In this document: in pieces, positions 7,680-15,816 of the stretch
Layout of the letters: each line of letters begins with the position of its first letter
How positions within the stretch are numbered: position 1 is the stretch's first letter
NCBI GenBank assembly: GCA_964466195.1
Contig: CAYXMQ010000032.1
Coordinates: 1-35,734 of the forward strand
Reading direction: 5' to 3'
Origin: PFJX01 sp964466195
Lineage (GTDB): Bacteria > Pseudomonadota > Gammaproteobacteria > Burkholderiales > Thiobacillaceae
Length of the DNA: 35,734 nucleotides
Position numbers and translations under genes: made by a program
Notes under the pieces: model-generated
Databases searched by the model: none
What the model was told of the DNA's origin: nothing
Seen by the model: only the letters and a program-made list of their open reading frames with translations

Positions 7680-8109
7680 GGCCGGCGCGCTCCCTGGTCG
7701 CGTCGAATTCCGCCAGCTTGACGCGCACCCGGCGGCGCAACGCATTGTTCAGCGCGACGCAGGGTATCGCCACCAGCAGGCCGGCGGCGGTGGCTTTCAG
7801 CGCCAGCGCGAGGCCGGTCATGATGGTCTTCACATCCATGTCGCCGGACGCGCCCATGCTCTGAAACGTCAGCATGATGCCCAGCACGGTCCCGAGCAGG
7901 CCGATATAGGGCGCATTGGCCGCCACCGTGCCGATCACCGTGAGGCCCCGGGTCAGATCGGTTTCCAGTTCCACTCGTGTCGCGAAATCCGCCACCCGTA
8001 CCTGGCGATAGTGAGCGAAGCGGCCGAATGCCAGCGCCACCGCCCAGATCGACAAGGCCAGCAGCAGGCCCATGACGCCGTATTCCACGGCCGCTTTCAT
8101 GCTTTCCAT
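7672..8109 (-). CDS. exbB: ExbB, short-form TonB-system proton channel subunit
   Basis: This 145-aa MotA/TolQ/ExbB family protein builds the pentameric proton channel with ExbD. It has three membrane helices: about residues 9-28, 65-85 (PYIGLLGTVLGIMLTF, the conserved core helix) and 105-125 (LKATAAGLLVAIPCVAL). It is much shorter than the roughly 240-aa enterobacterial ExbB and matches the compact ExbB2 form that accompanies dedicated TonB systems. GGAAGGGAATC precedes the ATG. It lies 57 bp after the receptor gene on the same strand, so it is probably in the same transcript. Confidence 0.92.
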   Translation of the reverse strand: MESMKAAVEYGVMGLLLALSIWAVALAFGRFAHYRQVRVADFATRVELETDLTRGLTVIGTVAANAPYIGLLGTVLGIMLTFQSMGASGDMDVKTIMTGLALALKATAAGLLVAIPCVALNNALRRRVRVKLAEFDATRERAGHG

Positions 8110-8166
8110 ACGATTCCCTTCCAGTCAGTCAAGCGCGTTGCAGCCATGGCATCGGCCGGCGCAAAC

Positions 8167-10293
8167 TCATTTTGCGTCAAAGGTGTAGGCCAGTCCCAGC
8201 ATGACGCTGCGCGGCGCGCCCGGTGTGTACGAATTCTGGCTGTCCGGCGCATAGGCGCCGACGCCGGAATAGGAACTGGACGCCGAATGCGCATAGTGCT
8301 CGTCGTTCAGGTTGAGCAGATGCAGCCAAGCCTCCCAGCCTTTGGCGAAGCGATAGTGGCCGCGCAGGTTGAGCAGCGTATGGCCGGGATAGCGCACGGT
8401 GTTGGCGTTGTTCATCCAATACTCGCCCTGATGCACGACTTCCAGCGCGATGCGCAGGCCCGGCATCGGCTGATAGCCGATCTCGGCGGCGCTGATGTCG
8501 CTCGGCGCCTGCGGCATGTCCTTGCCGCTGTAATCCAGCGTCGGCGCCGCCAGATAGGTCAGGAAGCGATGGCTAGCCAGCGTGGTGCTCAAACGCATGT
8601 CCAGGTCGCCCGCAGCATAGCTCAGGCCCAGCTCCAGGCCCTGGCTGCGGGTGCGGCCGGCGTTGCGGTTTTCGCTGTTGCCGGGCGCCAGCGTGTAACT
8701 GACGATGGTGTCCTTGCCATCGAGCCGGTAAAGGGCCGAGTCGAGTTTCAGCGCCCCATCCAGGAAAGCCATGCGCAAGCCGACTTCATAATTGTCGAAG
8801 GTCGCCGGCTTCAAGTCCGGAATGCTGGTCTTGCCGTACAGCTGGCCGACATCCGGCGGCGTGAAGCCCTGGCTCAGGTTGACGTACAGGCTGCTCGCCT
8901 TGGCGAGTGCATAGGTCGCGCCCAGTTTCGGGCTGAAACGGGAAAACTTGCGGGTTTCGTTGGGTGCGCCGAAATTCGGGTCGCCGGCCGGCGCGAGCGT
9001 GTTGTCGAAACCGTAGCTGATCGAATCGGAGCGGCCGCCCAGCACCACGCGCATCTTGTCCAGCGGCGTGAACTCCCATTGCGCGAACACCGCGGTGTTG
9101 TCGATATCCACCTCGTAGTCGCGTACGCCATCCAATAGGGTCGGCGCCGCCGTGTAGCTCAGGTTCACCCCGGTCAGCGGATCGCGCACGATGCTGATGT
9201 TGTTGCTGCGGTACGGGTTCGTGCTCTTGTCCAGGTAAACGCCGGCGATCAGGCGCGACGACAGCCAGGTGATCTCCTGTTCGTGCTTGAGATCGAGCCC
9301 GAGCGAATCGATATGGTTGTTGTTGAGGGTGCCGCGCCGGCAGTTCGCCAGGTTGGGCGCGCAGTTGCGGATCGTGTAGCTGGGCAGCTGGCCGTGGTCG
9401 TTCCTGCGCGTGAACACGGTCAGCGTCGACAGGCCGTTTTCGATCGTCTCGCCTTCCCAGGCCAGATTCATCCGCGTCGACTTGTCCTTGCGGTAGGTGA
9501 AGGTATTGATGCTCTTGCCGGGATTCGTCCGGTAATCGTTTTCGAACAGGCTGCCGGTCATGTCGCTGTCGAGATCGGTATGCACCAGCGTCGCGCGCAT
9601 TTGCGCGGAAGGACTCAGCGCATAGTCGCCGCGCAGCGTGAAAGAGTCCTTGCTGGCACCGCTGTATTGCTGCCAATTGTCCTGTTCGCGGCGCGAGCTG
9701 TAATGCGAAAAACGCAGGCCCAGATCGCCCCAGGTATTGCTCGCCGCCGTGTCATAGCGAGTGAAGCCGTCGTTGTCGTCATGGCGCACGCCGAGGTGTG
9801 CATACGGCGTGCGCGAGGACGCCGCGGTCAGGAAGTTGACCGCGCCGCCGACCGCATTGCTGCCGTACAGTGAAGAGGCCGGACCCTTCACCACTTCCAC
9901 GCTGGCTGTGCCCATCAGGTTGGTTTCATTCAACGCGTTATGGTTGAACACGCCGAGCGGGCGGATTGGGATGCCATCCTCCAGATACTGATACATCGCG
10001 TTGGTGCTGATCGGCTGGCGGATCGCCATGCTGTGCTGTTCATTGCCGAGGTCGTTCCATTGCACGCCGGGGATGCGGTTGATCGCGTCGCCGACGCTCT
10101 TGGGCTTGTCGCGCTGCAGGGCGGCGCTGCCGACCACGCCGATCGCCAGCGGCGTTTCCGCCAGCAGGGTTTCCGCGCGCGAACCCGACACGACGATTTC
10201 GCCCAGCGCAGCGTTTTCGCCGGCGGCATGGGCGCTCGCGCTCAATTCGGCCAAGGCGGCGAGCAGGGCGAGAGGCAATAGGCTGTGTTTCAT
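8167..10293 (-). CDS. TonB-dependent outer membrane receptor
   Basis: This 708-aa outer-membrane active transporter has a signal peptide (cleavage after SAHA near residue 23), a TonB-box-like stretch (GEIVVSGSRAE), a plug domain (about 40-155) with IPGVQW and VEVVKGPASSLYGSNAVGGAVNF, and a 22-strand barrel domain to the end (VMLGLAYTFDAK). The last residue is Lys instead of the usual aromatic. GGAGACGAC precedes the ATG. Upstream on the same strand are a thioredoxin-like protein, a BNR protein and, after a 200-bp gap, a copper chaperone; exbB, exbD and tonB follow downstream. This context suggests a metal, perhaps copper, as cargo, but no Met- or His-rich substrate motif stands out in the barrel. 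The cargo is an inference. Confidence 0.93.
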   Translation of the reverse strand: MKHSLLPLALLAALAELSASAHAAGENAALGEIVVSGSRAETLLAETPLAIGVVGSAALQRDKPKSVGDAINRIPGVQWNDLGNEQHSMAIRQPISTNAMYQYLEDGIPIRPLGVFNHNALNETNLMGTASVEVVKGPASSLYGSNAVGGAVNFLTAASSRTPYAHLGVRHDDNDGFTRYDTAASNTWGDLGLRFSHYSSRREQDNWQQYSGASKDSFTLRGDYALSPSAQMRATLVHTDLDSDMTGSLFENDYRTNPGKSINTFTYRKDKSTRMNLAWEGETIENGLSTLTVFTRRNDHGQLPSYTIRNCAPNLANCRRGTLNNNHIDSLGLDLKHEQEITWLSSRLIAGVYLDKSTNPYRSNNISIVRDPLTGVNLSYTAAPTLLDGVRDYEVDIDNTAVFAQWEFTPLDKMRVVLGGRSDSISYGFDNTLAPAGDPNFGAPNETRKFSRFSPKLGATYALAKASSLYVNLSQGFTPPDVGQLYGKTSIPDLKPATFDNYEVGLRMAFLDGALKLDSALYRLDGKDTIVSYTLAPGNSENRNAGRTRSQGLELGLSYAAGDLDMRLSTTLASHRFLTYLAAPTLDYSGKDMPQAPSDISAAEIGYQPMPGLRIALEVVHQGEYWMNNANTVRYPGHTLLNLRGHYRFAKGWEAWLHLLNLNDEHYAHSASSSYSGVGAYAPDSQNSYTPGAPRSVMLGLAYTFDAK

Positions 10294-10312
10294 GTCGTCT
10301 CCGTGGAAGGTT

Positions 10313-10810
10313 TCATTGCTGGCGTTTCAGCCAGGCTTTCAATGCGTTTTCGTCGAGCAGGCCGGAGACCGTTTCGCGGCGATGGCGCGCGTCATACAGG
10401 TAGGTACGCGGCACCTCGCCGCGCCAGCCCGGATCGACGGCCTGGCGCAGCCGCTCCGGGATGTCGTCGTCGAACACCCAGCTGTCCTTGGCGTCGAGGC
10501 CGAGGCGCTGCAGCGTCGCTTGGATCGCGTTGGAAAAATCCGGCGAGTCGGTGGCCACCAACACCAGCGGCAGACGCTTCTCGGTCTTGGCCAGCTTGCC
10601 CAGCATGGTCAGCTCGGTGATGCAATGGCCGCACCAGTTCACCGACCACAGGCTGAGGATGAAAGGCCGCCCTGCATATTTCGCTTTGATCGCGGCCAGG
10701 CTGTCGACGCCGAAGGCCAGCGGTTCCGCCGCGCCGGCGGGCAGCGCCAACGCCAGCATGATCAGCAGCGCGGGCAGACGCCGCCGCGCGGGGTTCAGTA
10801 CGCGGTTCAT
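10313..10810 (-). CDS. TlpA-like exported thioredoxin-fold protein
   Basis: This 165-aa secreted protein has a signal peptide (cleavage near AGAAEP, residue 28) and a thioredoxin fold. The active site is W-C60-G-H-C63 in an SLWSVNWCGHC context, as in TlpA/ResE-type reductases; the family cis-proline is probably in the GEVPRTYLYD segment. Such proteins reduce periplasmic disulfides or metal-site cysteines, including copper chaperone and oxidase sites. Its start overlaps the stop of the upstream BNR gene by 4 bp (ATGA), so the two are translationally coupled. A natural partner is the CxCC motif of that neighbour, which is inference. Confidence 0.85.
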   Translation of the reverse strand: MNRVLNPARRRLPALLIMLALALPAGAAEPLAFGVDSLAAIKAKYAGRPFILSLWSVNWCGHCITELTMLGKLAKTEKRLPLVLVATDSPDFSNAIQATLQRLGLDAKDSWVFDDDIPERLRQAVDPGWRGEVPRTYLYDARHRRETVSGLLDENALKAWLKRQQ

Positions 10811-12084
10811 CGCACGCCTCCCGTCGTTGCGGCGGGGATAGCTTCGGAGCTTGCGTCAGCGAGCGTCCAGACCCGCACGCCCTCCTCGGCGCTGCGCCAA
10901 ACCACCTTGAGCTGTTTTCCGTCGCTCAACGGCAGCGGGTAATCGGCGCTGCCGCGGCTTTCCGCCAGGCGTTGCGGCGCGCCCCAACTGACGCCGCCAT
11001 CGTGTGATTGCATGGCCTGTGCACTGTAGGCGCGGCCGTCGAATTCGCGCCAGGTGAGCAACACGCGATCACCCGCTACGGCCACCGCCGGATGGCCGGC
11101 TTGTGCGTCGGCGTTGCCGAAGGCCATGGGCGCCCCTGTGGAGCCCACCTCGGAGCCCGCCTCGGAGCCCGCCTCGATGCGCCGGTAGAACAAGCCCTGG
11201 CGCTTCGTGCCATTGGTAAACCAGGCCAGATGCAAGCCGCCGCGTTGATCGGCGGCGATGCCGCCGCCATGGTGCGGACAGGCGGCGATCTGCCATTCGT
11301 CGTCGCTGGCGCGCTGCAGCGTGGCGCGATCGAGATCGGCCAGCGCGAAATCGCGGATATTGCCGTCATACAGATTGCGCCAGAACGCCACCGGGCCTTG
11401 CGGCGTCCAGGCCAACGCCGTCCGGCAGCACTCGCAGGTATGTCGGGCCAGCTGGCGATTGGCGGCAAAGCTGGCGCCGTTGTCGCTGGACAAGGCGGCG
11501 TACAGCGACGAGCCGGCAAACGCCCGACCCTGTTCGCGTGCGGCATCGCGATCGCGCCCGTCCAGCCAGACCACCGCCACGCGGCCGTCGCCATCGATCG
11601 CCAGCGAAGTAAAGCTATGGCCGGCGATACGGTTGTCGTCATTCAGCGTGACGGGACTGGAAAAACGCTTGCCGCCGTCAGTGGAACGAGCAAAGCGGAC
11701 ATTCGCGGTAAAACGCTGCGGCAGCCCTTGCACCCAGACCAGCAACACGCTGCCGTCTTTCGCCACGGCGATGCCGGGCCGATTCTCGCCGTCTGCGGAA
11801 ATATTCTCCGGCGTCGGCGTCACCACGACCGGGCTGGAAAAGCTGAGGCCGCCATCATCCGAGCGCGACACCAGCAGATGCTGGTTTTCCACCCTGGCCA
11901 GCCAGAGCCGGCCTAATCCGTCCAGCGTCGCACCGATCGCCAGGCTCGGCTTCGGCGCGCGCGCCGGCTTTTCCTGCGGCATCGATTCCCGCGTCATTGC
12001 GTGGGTCGCCGCCGGCTCGGCCGCCGCAGCCACGTAAACACCGCCGAACAGCAGAAGCGCCATCCAATGAACACACCCGCGCAT
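10807..12084 (-). CDS. Secreted BNR/sialidase-like beta-propeller protein with CxCC motif
   Basis: This 425-aa exported protein has a signal peptide (cleavage near AAAEPA) and at least four Asp-box (BNR) repeats: SDDGGLSF, STDGGKRF, SSDNGASF and SHDGGVSW. This indicates a sialidase-like propeller. I see no evidence that it acts on sialic acid; the operon context argues otherwise. A striking C217-E-C-C220 cluster (HTCECCRTALAW) could bind a metal or form disulfides. A 12-bp unit repeated three times encodes EAGS-EAGS-EVGS in a loop. The ATG at 12084 is chosen because GAGAGG lies 6-8 bp upstream and the signal peptide begins there. It is the first gene of the thioredoxin/receptor/exbBD-tonB set. 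Confidence 0.8.
   Translation of the reverse strand: MRGCVHWMALLLFGGVYVAAAAEPAATHAMTRESMPQEKPARAPKPSLAIGATLDGLGRLWLARVENQHLLVSRSDDGGLSFSSPVVVTPTPENISADGENRPGIAVAKDGSVLLVWVQGLPQRFTANVRFARSTDGGKRFSSPVTLNDDNRIAGHSFTSLAIDGDGRVAVVWLDGRDRDAAREQGRAFAGSSLYAALSSDNGASFAANRQLARHTCECCRTALAWTPQGPVAFWRNLYDGNIRDFALADLDRATLQRASDDEWQIAACPHHGGGIAADQRGGLHLAWFTNGTKRQGLFYRRIEAGSEAGSEVGSTGAPMAFGNADAQAGHPAVAVAGDRVLLTWREFDGRAYSAQAMQSHDGGVSWGAPQRLAESRGSADYPLPLSDGKQLKVVWRSAEEGVRVWTLADASSEAIPAATTGGVR
11140..11175. repeat. Three tandem 12-bp units inside the BNR gene
   Basis: GGAGCCCACCTC is followed by two identical copies of GGAGCCCGCCTC. The unit is in frame and encodes a Gly/Ser/Glu linker of four residues per copy, so copy number could vary without breaking the protein. 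Confidence 0.8.
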
Positions 12085-12118
12085 AAGCACCTCTCTCAAC
12101 TCGTCCTTACGGAGCTGT

Positions 12119-12143
12119 CCGCCTGATCAGGACTGACAGGCGG
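12119..12143. promoter_or_regulatory. Stem-loop in the leader of the BNR/receptor genes
   Basis: CCGCCTG and CAGGCGG pair perfectly around an 11-nt loop, 35 bp before the BNR start codon. It could be an operator or a leader hairpin of the receptor operon. I see no known riboswitch consensus in this 198-bp gap. Confidence 0.35.
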
Positions 12144-12240
12144 TAGCGGCCAACAGACCGGGCCGCGGCATCAACGCAGCCCTGTGCGGCGCTGCGCGGG
12201 TCGGCCGATACGCCGACTGGCGCAGAATTCTAGGTAAGAC

Positions 12241-12280
12241 GGCGGCAAGTCTCGATGCGACAAGATGTCGCAGGGCCGCC
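12241..12280 (-). terminator. Nested stem-loop just after the copper chaperone gene
   Basis: TGCGACA-AGA-TGTCGCA (12256-12272) is a perfect 7-bp hairpin, enclosed by GGCGGC/GCCGCC (12241-12246 and 12275-12280). It starts 3 bp after the stop codon of the minus-strand copper chaperone gene. A clear T-tract is missing, but position suggests transcript termination or 3'-end protection. Confidence 0.5.
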
Positions 12281-12282
12281 GT

Positions 12283-12717
12283 TCAGTGACGCGAAGCGGG
12301 AACGTCCAGCGAGACGTCGATCTGGCTGCGTTTGCCGGCCGCATCGCTGACGGTCAGGCTCAGCGGCACGCTGGCGCCGGCCTTGAGCGGCGCTTTCAGG
12401 CCGATCAACATTGCGTGCAGGCCGCCCGGCGCGAGGCTGACGGTCTTACCCTTGGGCAGCTTGATCGATTTCAGCTCGCGCATTTCCATCGTGCCGCCGT
12501 CCATGCGCATGAAATGCAATTCCACCGATTGCGCAACCGGCGTCGCGCCGGCCACCAGTTCCATATCGCGCGCGGCAGTGATATCCATGAACGCACCGGC
12601 CACCTTCTGGCCAGGCACGGTAGCGCGCACCCAGGCGTTTTCGATCTTGACGTCAGCAGCCTGCGCGCCAACGGCGAAAGTCAGGGCGGCGAGCAGGGCA
12701 GGTAGTGGCATACGCAT
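12283..12717 (-). CDS. PCu(A)C-type periplasmic copper chaperone
   Basis: This 144-aa exported protein has a signal peptide (cleavage after AQA, residue 20). The mature domain has the family layout: ENAWVRATVPGQKVAGAFM at the start, then the His/Met copper site built from an H-x-M-type pair (ELHFMRM) and a downstream HAM in PGGLHAML. PCu(A)C proteins bind Cu(I) through these His/Met residues and deliver copper, classically to the CuA site of cytochrome oxidase. AGGAGTCC precedes the ATG. It sits 39 bp after folP on the same strand and 200 bp before the BNR/receptor genes, so it may read from the fhc-folP transcript or belong functionally to the uptake module. Confidence 0.88.
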   Translation of the reverse strand: MRMPLPALLAALTFAVGAQAADVKIENAWVRATVPGQKVAGAFMDITAARDMELVAGATPVAQSVELHFMRMDGGTMEMRELKSIKLPKGKTVSLAPGGLHAMLIGLKAPLKAGASVPLSLTVSDAAGKRSQIDVSLDVPASRH

Positions 12718-12756
12718 GGCAGGACTCCTTTACGGAAAATGGAAAACAACGCGGCT

Positions 12757-13578
12757 TCATTTCTCGCCGTCCAGCGCCCGCCAGACCTTGAGGGCATCCA
12801 CCGTGGCGGCGACATCGTGCACCCGCACGATCGCGGCGCCGCGCATGGCCGCCATGACGGCGGCAGTGACGCTGCCGACGAGACGATCCTGCACGCGCCG
12901 GCCGGTGAGCACGCCGAACAGCGATTTGCGCGACACGCCGACCAGCGTCGGCGCCTGCGCGCTGAAGCGGCGCAAGGCGTGAAACAACGCCAGATTGTGG
13001 GCCGGCGTCTTGCCGAAGCCGAAACCCGGATCCAGCACCAGGCGCTCGCCGGCGATGCCGGCGCGCGTCGCGGCGGCCATGCGCTCGTGCAGAAAGGCGA
13101 TGACCTCGCCGACCACATCGTCGTAACTCGGCGCCAGCTGCATGGTCTGCGGCGTGCCCTGCATGTGCATCAGGCAGATGCCGCAATCGGAATCCGCCAC
13201 CGCGGCCAGCGCACCCGGCGCGCGCAGCGCGTTGACGTCGTTGACCATATCGCAGCCGGCCGCCAGTACAGCGGCCATGACTTCCGATTTCATCGTGTCC
13301 GCCGACAAGGCCGCGCCGCAGTCCCGCAGCCCCTCGAACACCGGCAGCACGCGGCACAGTTCGGCCATCGCATTGACCGGCATCGCCCCCGGGCGGGTCG
13401 ATTCGCCGCCGATGTCAAGAATATCGGCGCCTTCCGCGCGCAGCCTCAGTCCGTGCTCGATGGCGCGGTCGACGTCGGCGTGCAGGCCGCCGTCGGAAAA
13501 TGAATCCGGCGTCACATTGACGATGCCCATGACCAATGGACGATCCAGCGCGAAACGGAAGCGGCCGCATTGCCACAT
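12757..13578 (-). CDS. folP: Dihydropteroate synthase
   Basis: This 273-aa cytoplasmic TIM-barrel enzyme joins 6-hydroxymethyl-dihydropterin diphosphate to p-aminobenzoate. All family blocks are present: MGIVNVTPDSFSDGG at the start, DIGGESTRPGA, DMVNDVNALR, LMHMQGTPQTM, LDPGFGFGKT and GVSRKSLFG. The ATG at 13578 is preferred over an upstream in-frame codon because it begins just before the family core and has a GAGG upstream. It lies 2 bp after the histidine phosphatase gene at the end of the fhc operon. FolP belongs to folate synthesis, but its location among H4MPT genes suggests either a second copy or a role linked to the pterin cofactor; the rest of the genome would decide. Confidence 0.93.
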   Translation of the reverse strand: MWQCGRFRFALDRPLVMGIVNVTPDSFSDGGLHADVDRAIEHGLRLRAEGADILDIGGESTRPGAMPVNAMAELCRVLPVFEGLRDCGAALSADTMKSEVMAAVLAAGCDMVNDVNALRAPGALAAVADSDCGICLMHMQGTPQTMQLAPSYDDVVGEVIAFLHERMAAATRAGIAGERLVLDPGFGFGKTPAHNLALFHALRRFSAQAPTLVGVSRKSLFGVLTGRRVQDRLVGSVTAAVMAAMRGAAIVRVHDVAATVDALKVWRALDGEK

Positions 13579-13580
13579 GT

Positions 13581-14120
13581 TCAACCCGCCTCGAATTCGA
13601 GCAGCTCGCAGTTGCCCACCCAGACCTGCCACATGCGCGCCGGATGGAGATGGCCGAAATAGCCGACCACCGCCTGCAGCACTTCGTGATGGGTCACCAC
13701 CAACACGGCCGGCTCGGCGACCTGAACCAGCTCGTCCAGGAATGCATGCGTACGCGCCACCAGTTCACGGTAAGACTCGCCGCCGCCGTGCTTCCAGTCG
13801 AACGGATCGTCGGCGGCGTGCATCGCATCCAGGTATTCGGTCACCGGCCGGCCTTCGAATCCGGTGTTGCGGTCGTCCAGGCGGCTGTCGACATGGATCT
13901 GCGCGCAATGGCTGGAATTAACGATGGCCGCGGTTTCCTGGGCGCGTTGCAGTCGCGATACGTATACGCGGCGTATCGGCAGGCCGCGCAGTTGTTCAGC
14001 GGCGGCGGCGGCCTGCCGGCGGCCCTCCGGCGTCAGTGCAACCGGCGCGGCCGGATCGGCATTGCAGCGGCCGAGCAGGTTGTATTCGGATTCGCCATGG
14101 CGCAAGAAAAACAGTTTCAT
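13581..14120 (-). CDS. Histidine phosphatase family (phosphoglycerate mutase-like) protein
   Basis: This 179-aa cytoplasmic phosphatase has the catalytic signature FLRHGESEYN at residues 5-14 (phospho-His acceptor H8), the arginine/acid segment SRLQRAQETA and the second catalytic His in VVTHHEVLQ. Length and motifs fit the small alpha-ribazole-phosphatase-like or broad phosphatase group. Its start overlaps the fhcC stop (ATGA) and folP follows 2 bp later, so it is embedded in the operon. H4MPT synthesis contains a phosphate-bearing intermediate from MptG, and pterin precursors carry phosphates, so a cofactor-related dephosphorylation is an attractive guess. The substrate cannot be read from the sequence. 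Confidence 0.88.
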   Translation of the reverse strand: MKLFFLRHGESEYNLLGRCNADPAAPVALTPEGRRQAAAAAEQLRGLPIRRVYVSRLQRAQETAAIVNSSHCAQIHVDSRLDDRNTGFEGRPVTEYLDAMHAADDPFDWKHGGGESYRELVARTHAFLDELVQVAEPAVLVVTHHEVLQAVVGYFGHLHPARMWQVWVGNCELLEFEAG

Positions 14121-14923
14121 GTCGTGACCAGGATTTCTCCCTTGCCGCCGAAGGCAAGGTCGCCCATATAGCGGTGCACGCGTGAGGAAGCGGGCACGAC
14201 AGCGGGCAGGATGGCATGCGCATGCCGGCGCAGCAGGCCCAGATAGGACAGCTCGACCACGCCGGCGTCATTGAACGTCGCCGGTATCGCGTCCGGCGCA
14301 CGCCCCAGAATCAGGCTGCCGCGACGCAAGCCGAACCCGGGCTGGGCGCCGCAACCGCCCGCCACGACCAGCGTACCGGCCAGCATGCGCGCGGCGCAGG
14401 CGGCACCGGCACGGCCGCGCACCAGGACCAGGCCGCGCCGCATACGGTCGCCGAGGCGGTCGCCGACATCGCCCGCCACCGCCACCACGCCGCCCGCCAT
14501 GCCGGTGCGGTCGCCGGTCAGTGCGGCGCCGAGGCCGTCGCCGGCATGGCCGGAAATTCGCAACAGGCCGCCTTTCATGCCGTTGGCGGCGTAATCGCCG
14601 ACATCACCCGCGATCACCAGCTCACCGCCGCGCAGGTTCTGCCCGGCGAAATCGCCGCCGCTGCCCTCGACGCGCAAAGTGCCGACGGTCATGCCCTTGC
14701 CGAGGCAATCCAGCCGGCGGCAATCGCCCTGGATCAGCAGGCCGTCACCGGCCCCCGTCTCAATCTCGAACAGTTCGCCCAGAGCGACCGGCTTGCCATC
14801 CATCTGCAGCATGTGCAGCGCGATTTCGCCGGCGCTGCGCCCGGCCAGGGTTTCGGGCAACACGCCGGTCATGTCGATGCGCCCGTGCGGCGCGGCGCGC
14901 AAGGTCAGAGTCAGAGCGCTCAT
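14117..14923 (-). CDS. fhcC: Formyltransferase/hydrolase complex subunit C
   Basis: This 268-aa subunit is related to formylmethanofuran dehydrogenase subunit C (FwdC/FmdC). The body is a run of repeats of the type GGxxxIxGDVGxxxGxxMxGG (for example GELVIAGDVGDYAANGMKGG and VVAVAGDVGDRLGDRMRRG), which form a right-handed beta-helix as in the GXGXG domain of glutamate synthase. It is structural in the Fhc complex. It overlaps fhcD and the phosphatase gene by 4 bp on each side. Subunit order fhcB-A-D-C is the common bacterial order. Identification is firm from the repeat and operon context. Confidence 0.95.
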   Translation of the reverse strand: MSALTLTLRAAPHGRIDMTGVLPETLAGRSAGEIALHMLQMDGKPVALGELFEIETGAGDGLLIQGDCRRLDCLGKGMTVGTLRVEGSGGDFAGQNLRGGELVIAGDVGDYAANGMKGGLLRISGHAGDGLGAALTGDRTGMAGGVVAVAGDVGDRLGDRMRRGLVLVRGRAGAACAARMLAGTLVVAGGCGAQPGFGLRRGSLILGRAPDAIPATFNDAGVVELSYLGLLRRHAHAILPAVVPASSRVHRYMGDLAFGGKGEILVTT

Positions 14924-15816
14924 GCCAGTATTTCCCGCAAGTGATAATGAAATTGCCCCAGCTTGCCGCCGTAGTTGCCGGCCGACAGGCGCACGATGCC
15001 GCCCGCGGCGCCGATCGCCAGCACCGCAGCCATGCCGGCCTTCATGCCGGCGGCGACGTCGGCTTCGGTGACGCCGTCGAGCACGATCTCCAGCACCGCC
15101 TCGATATCCGGCGTCAGTTCGGAGGCGGCGACGCCGCGCAATGTGGGACAGAAGGCATTGTTGGTGGAGGCCGGCAAGGCCTTGTATTTGGAGCCCACCT
15201 TGGAGCCGGAACGCACCACGCCGCCGGGGAACGGTGCGATCACGCCGGGCAGCGCGGCGATCGCCGCCGCGGCCGCTTCACAGGCGACCAGGGCCTGTCG
15301 GCGCGAGCGCGCCAGCACCAGGAAATTGCCGCCGCCGACGGAACGCAGCAGGCCGGTGCTCTCCTCGGCCAGGAATTCGCCGTCCATCACCGGAATGCGC
15401 CAGAAGCGACGTCCGGCGATGACCTTCGACATCTGCCAGCCGTCGCCGAAATAGCGCAGGTTCTTGCCCAGCGGCAACCGATCCTCACCGTCGCAGCCGG
15501 CGAACACCGCGGTCGAAGGACAGGTCAGCACGCATTGGCCGACGCGGCGTTCCAACTGTTTGGCCAGCTCCTTGCTGGAAACCGCAAACAACAGGCCGGC
15601 GACGCCGGGACGGCCGTCCGGCGTCTGCTCCGGCGTCAGTTCCTGCTCGATGGCGGCCTCGCAGCCGCAGGCGATCACCGAAGTGGCGAAACCGAAGGCG
15701 GCGTTGGCGGCATTCCTCGCCCAGGTCAGCGTATCCGCCGTGATGATGATGCGGGTGGCCCGCATGCCGAAGGCCTCGGCGTAGGTGTCGTCGATGCCGA
15801 CGCCATTGATGATCAT
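14920..15816 (-). CDS. fhcD: Formylmethanofuran:H4MPT formyltransferase subunit D
   Basis: This 298-aa subunit is the bacterial counterpart of archaeal Ftr and moves the formyl group between formyl-H4MPT and methylofuran. Recognisable family sequence includes INGVGIDDTYAEAFGMRATR at the N-terminus, FGFATSVIACGCEA, RRVGQCVLTCPSTAVFAG, and the RSGSKVGSKYKAL segment. The ATG at 15816 was chosen because GGGGAGGAC lies upstream, the first residues match the family, and it overlaps the fhcA stop as ATGA. In bacteria this reaction works in the oxidative direction to free formate through FhcA. Confidence 0.95.
   Translation of the reverse strand: MIINGVGIDDTYAEAFGMRATRIIITADTLTWARNAANAAFGFATSVIACGCEAAIEQELTPEQTPDGRPGVAGLLFAVSSKELAKQLERRVGQCVLTCPSTAVFAGCDGEDRLPLGKNLRYFGDGWQMSKVIAGRRFWRIPVMDGEFLAEESTGLLRSVGGGNFLVLARSRRQALVACEAAAAAIAALPGVIAPFPGGVVRSGSKVGSKYKALPASTNNAFCPTLRGVAASELTPDIEAVLEIVLDGVTEADVAAGMKAGMAAVLAIGAAGGIVRLSAGNYGGKLGQFHYHLREILA

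Noticed and set aside
7546..9138. Long plus-strand open frame (530 codons) opposite exbB/exbD and the receptor
   Set aside because: The minus-strand proteins are recognisable and complete. The plus frame has no domain or ribosome site.
10807..12084. True sialidase activity for the BNR protein
   Set aside because: Asp boxes only indicate a propeller fold. No sialic acid metabolism genes are present and the neighbours point to metal handling.
12084..12283. Cobalamin or other riboswitch before the TonB receptor operon
   Set aside because: No B12-box-like or other consensus was seen, and only simple stem-loops are present.
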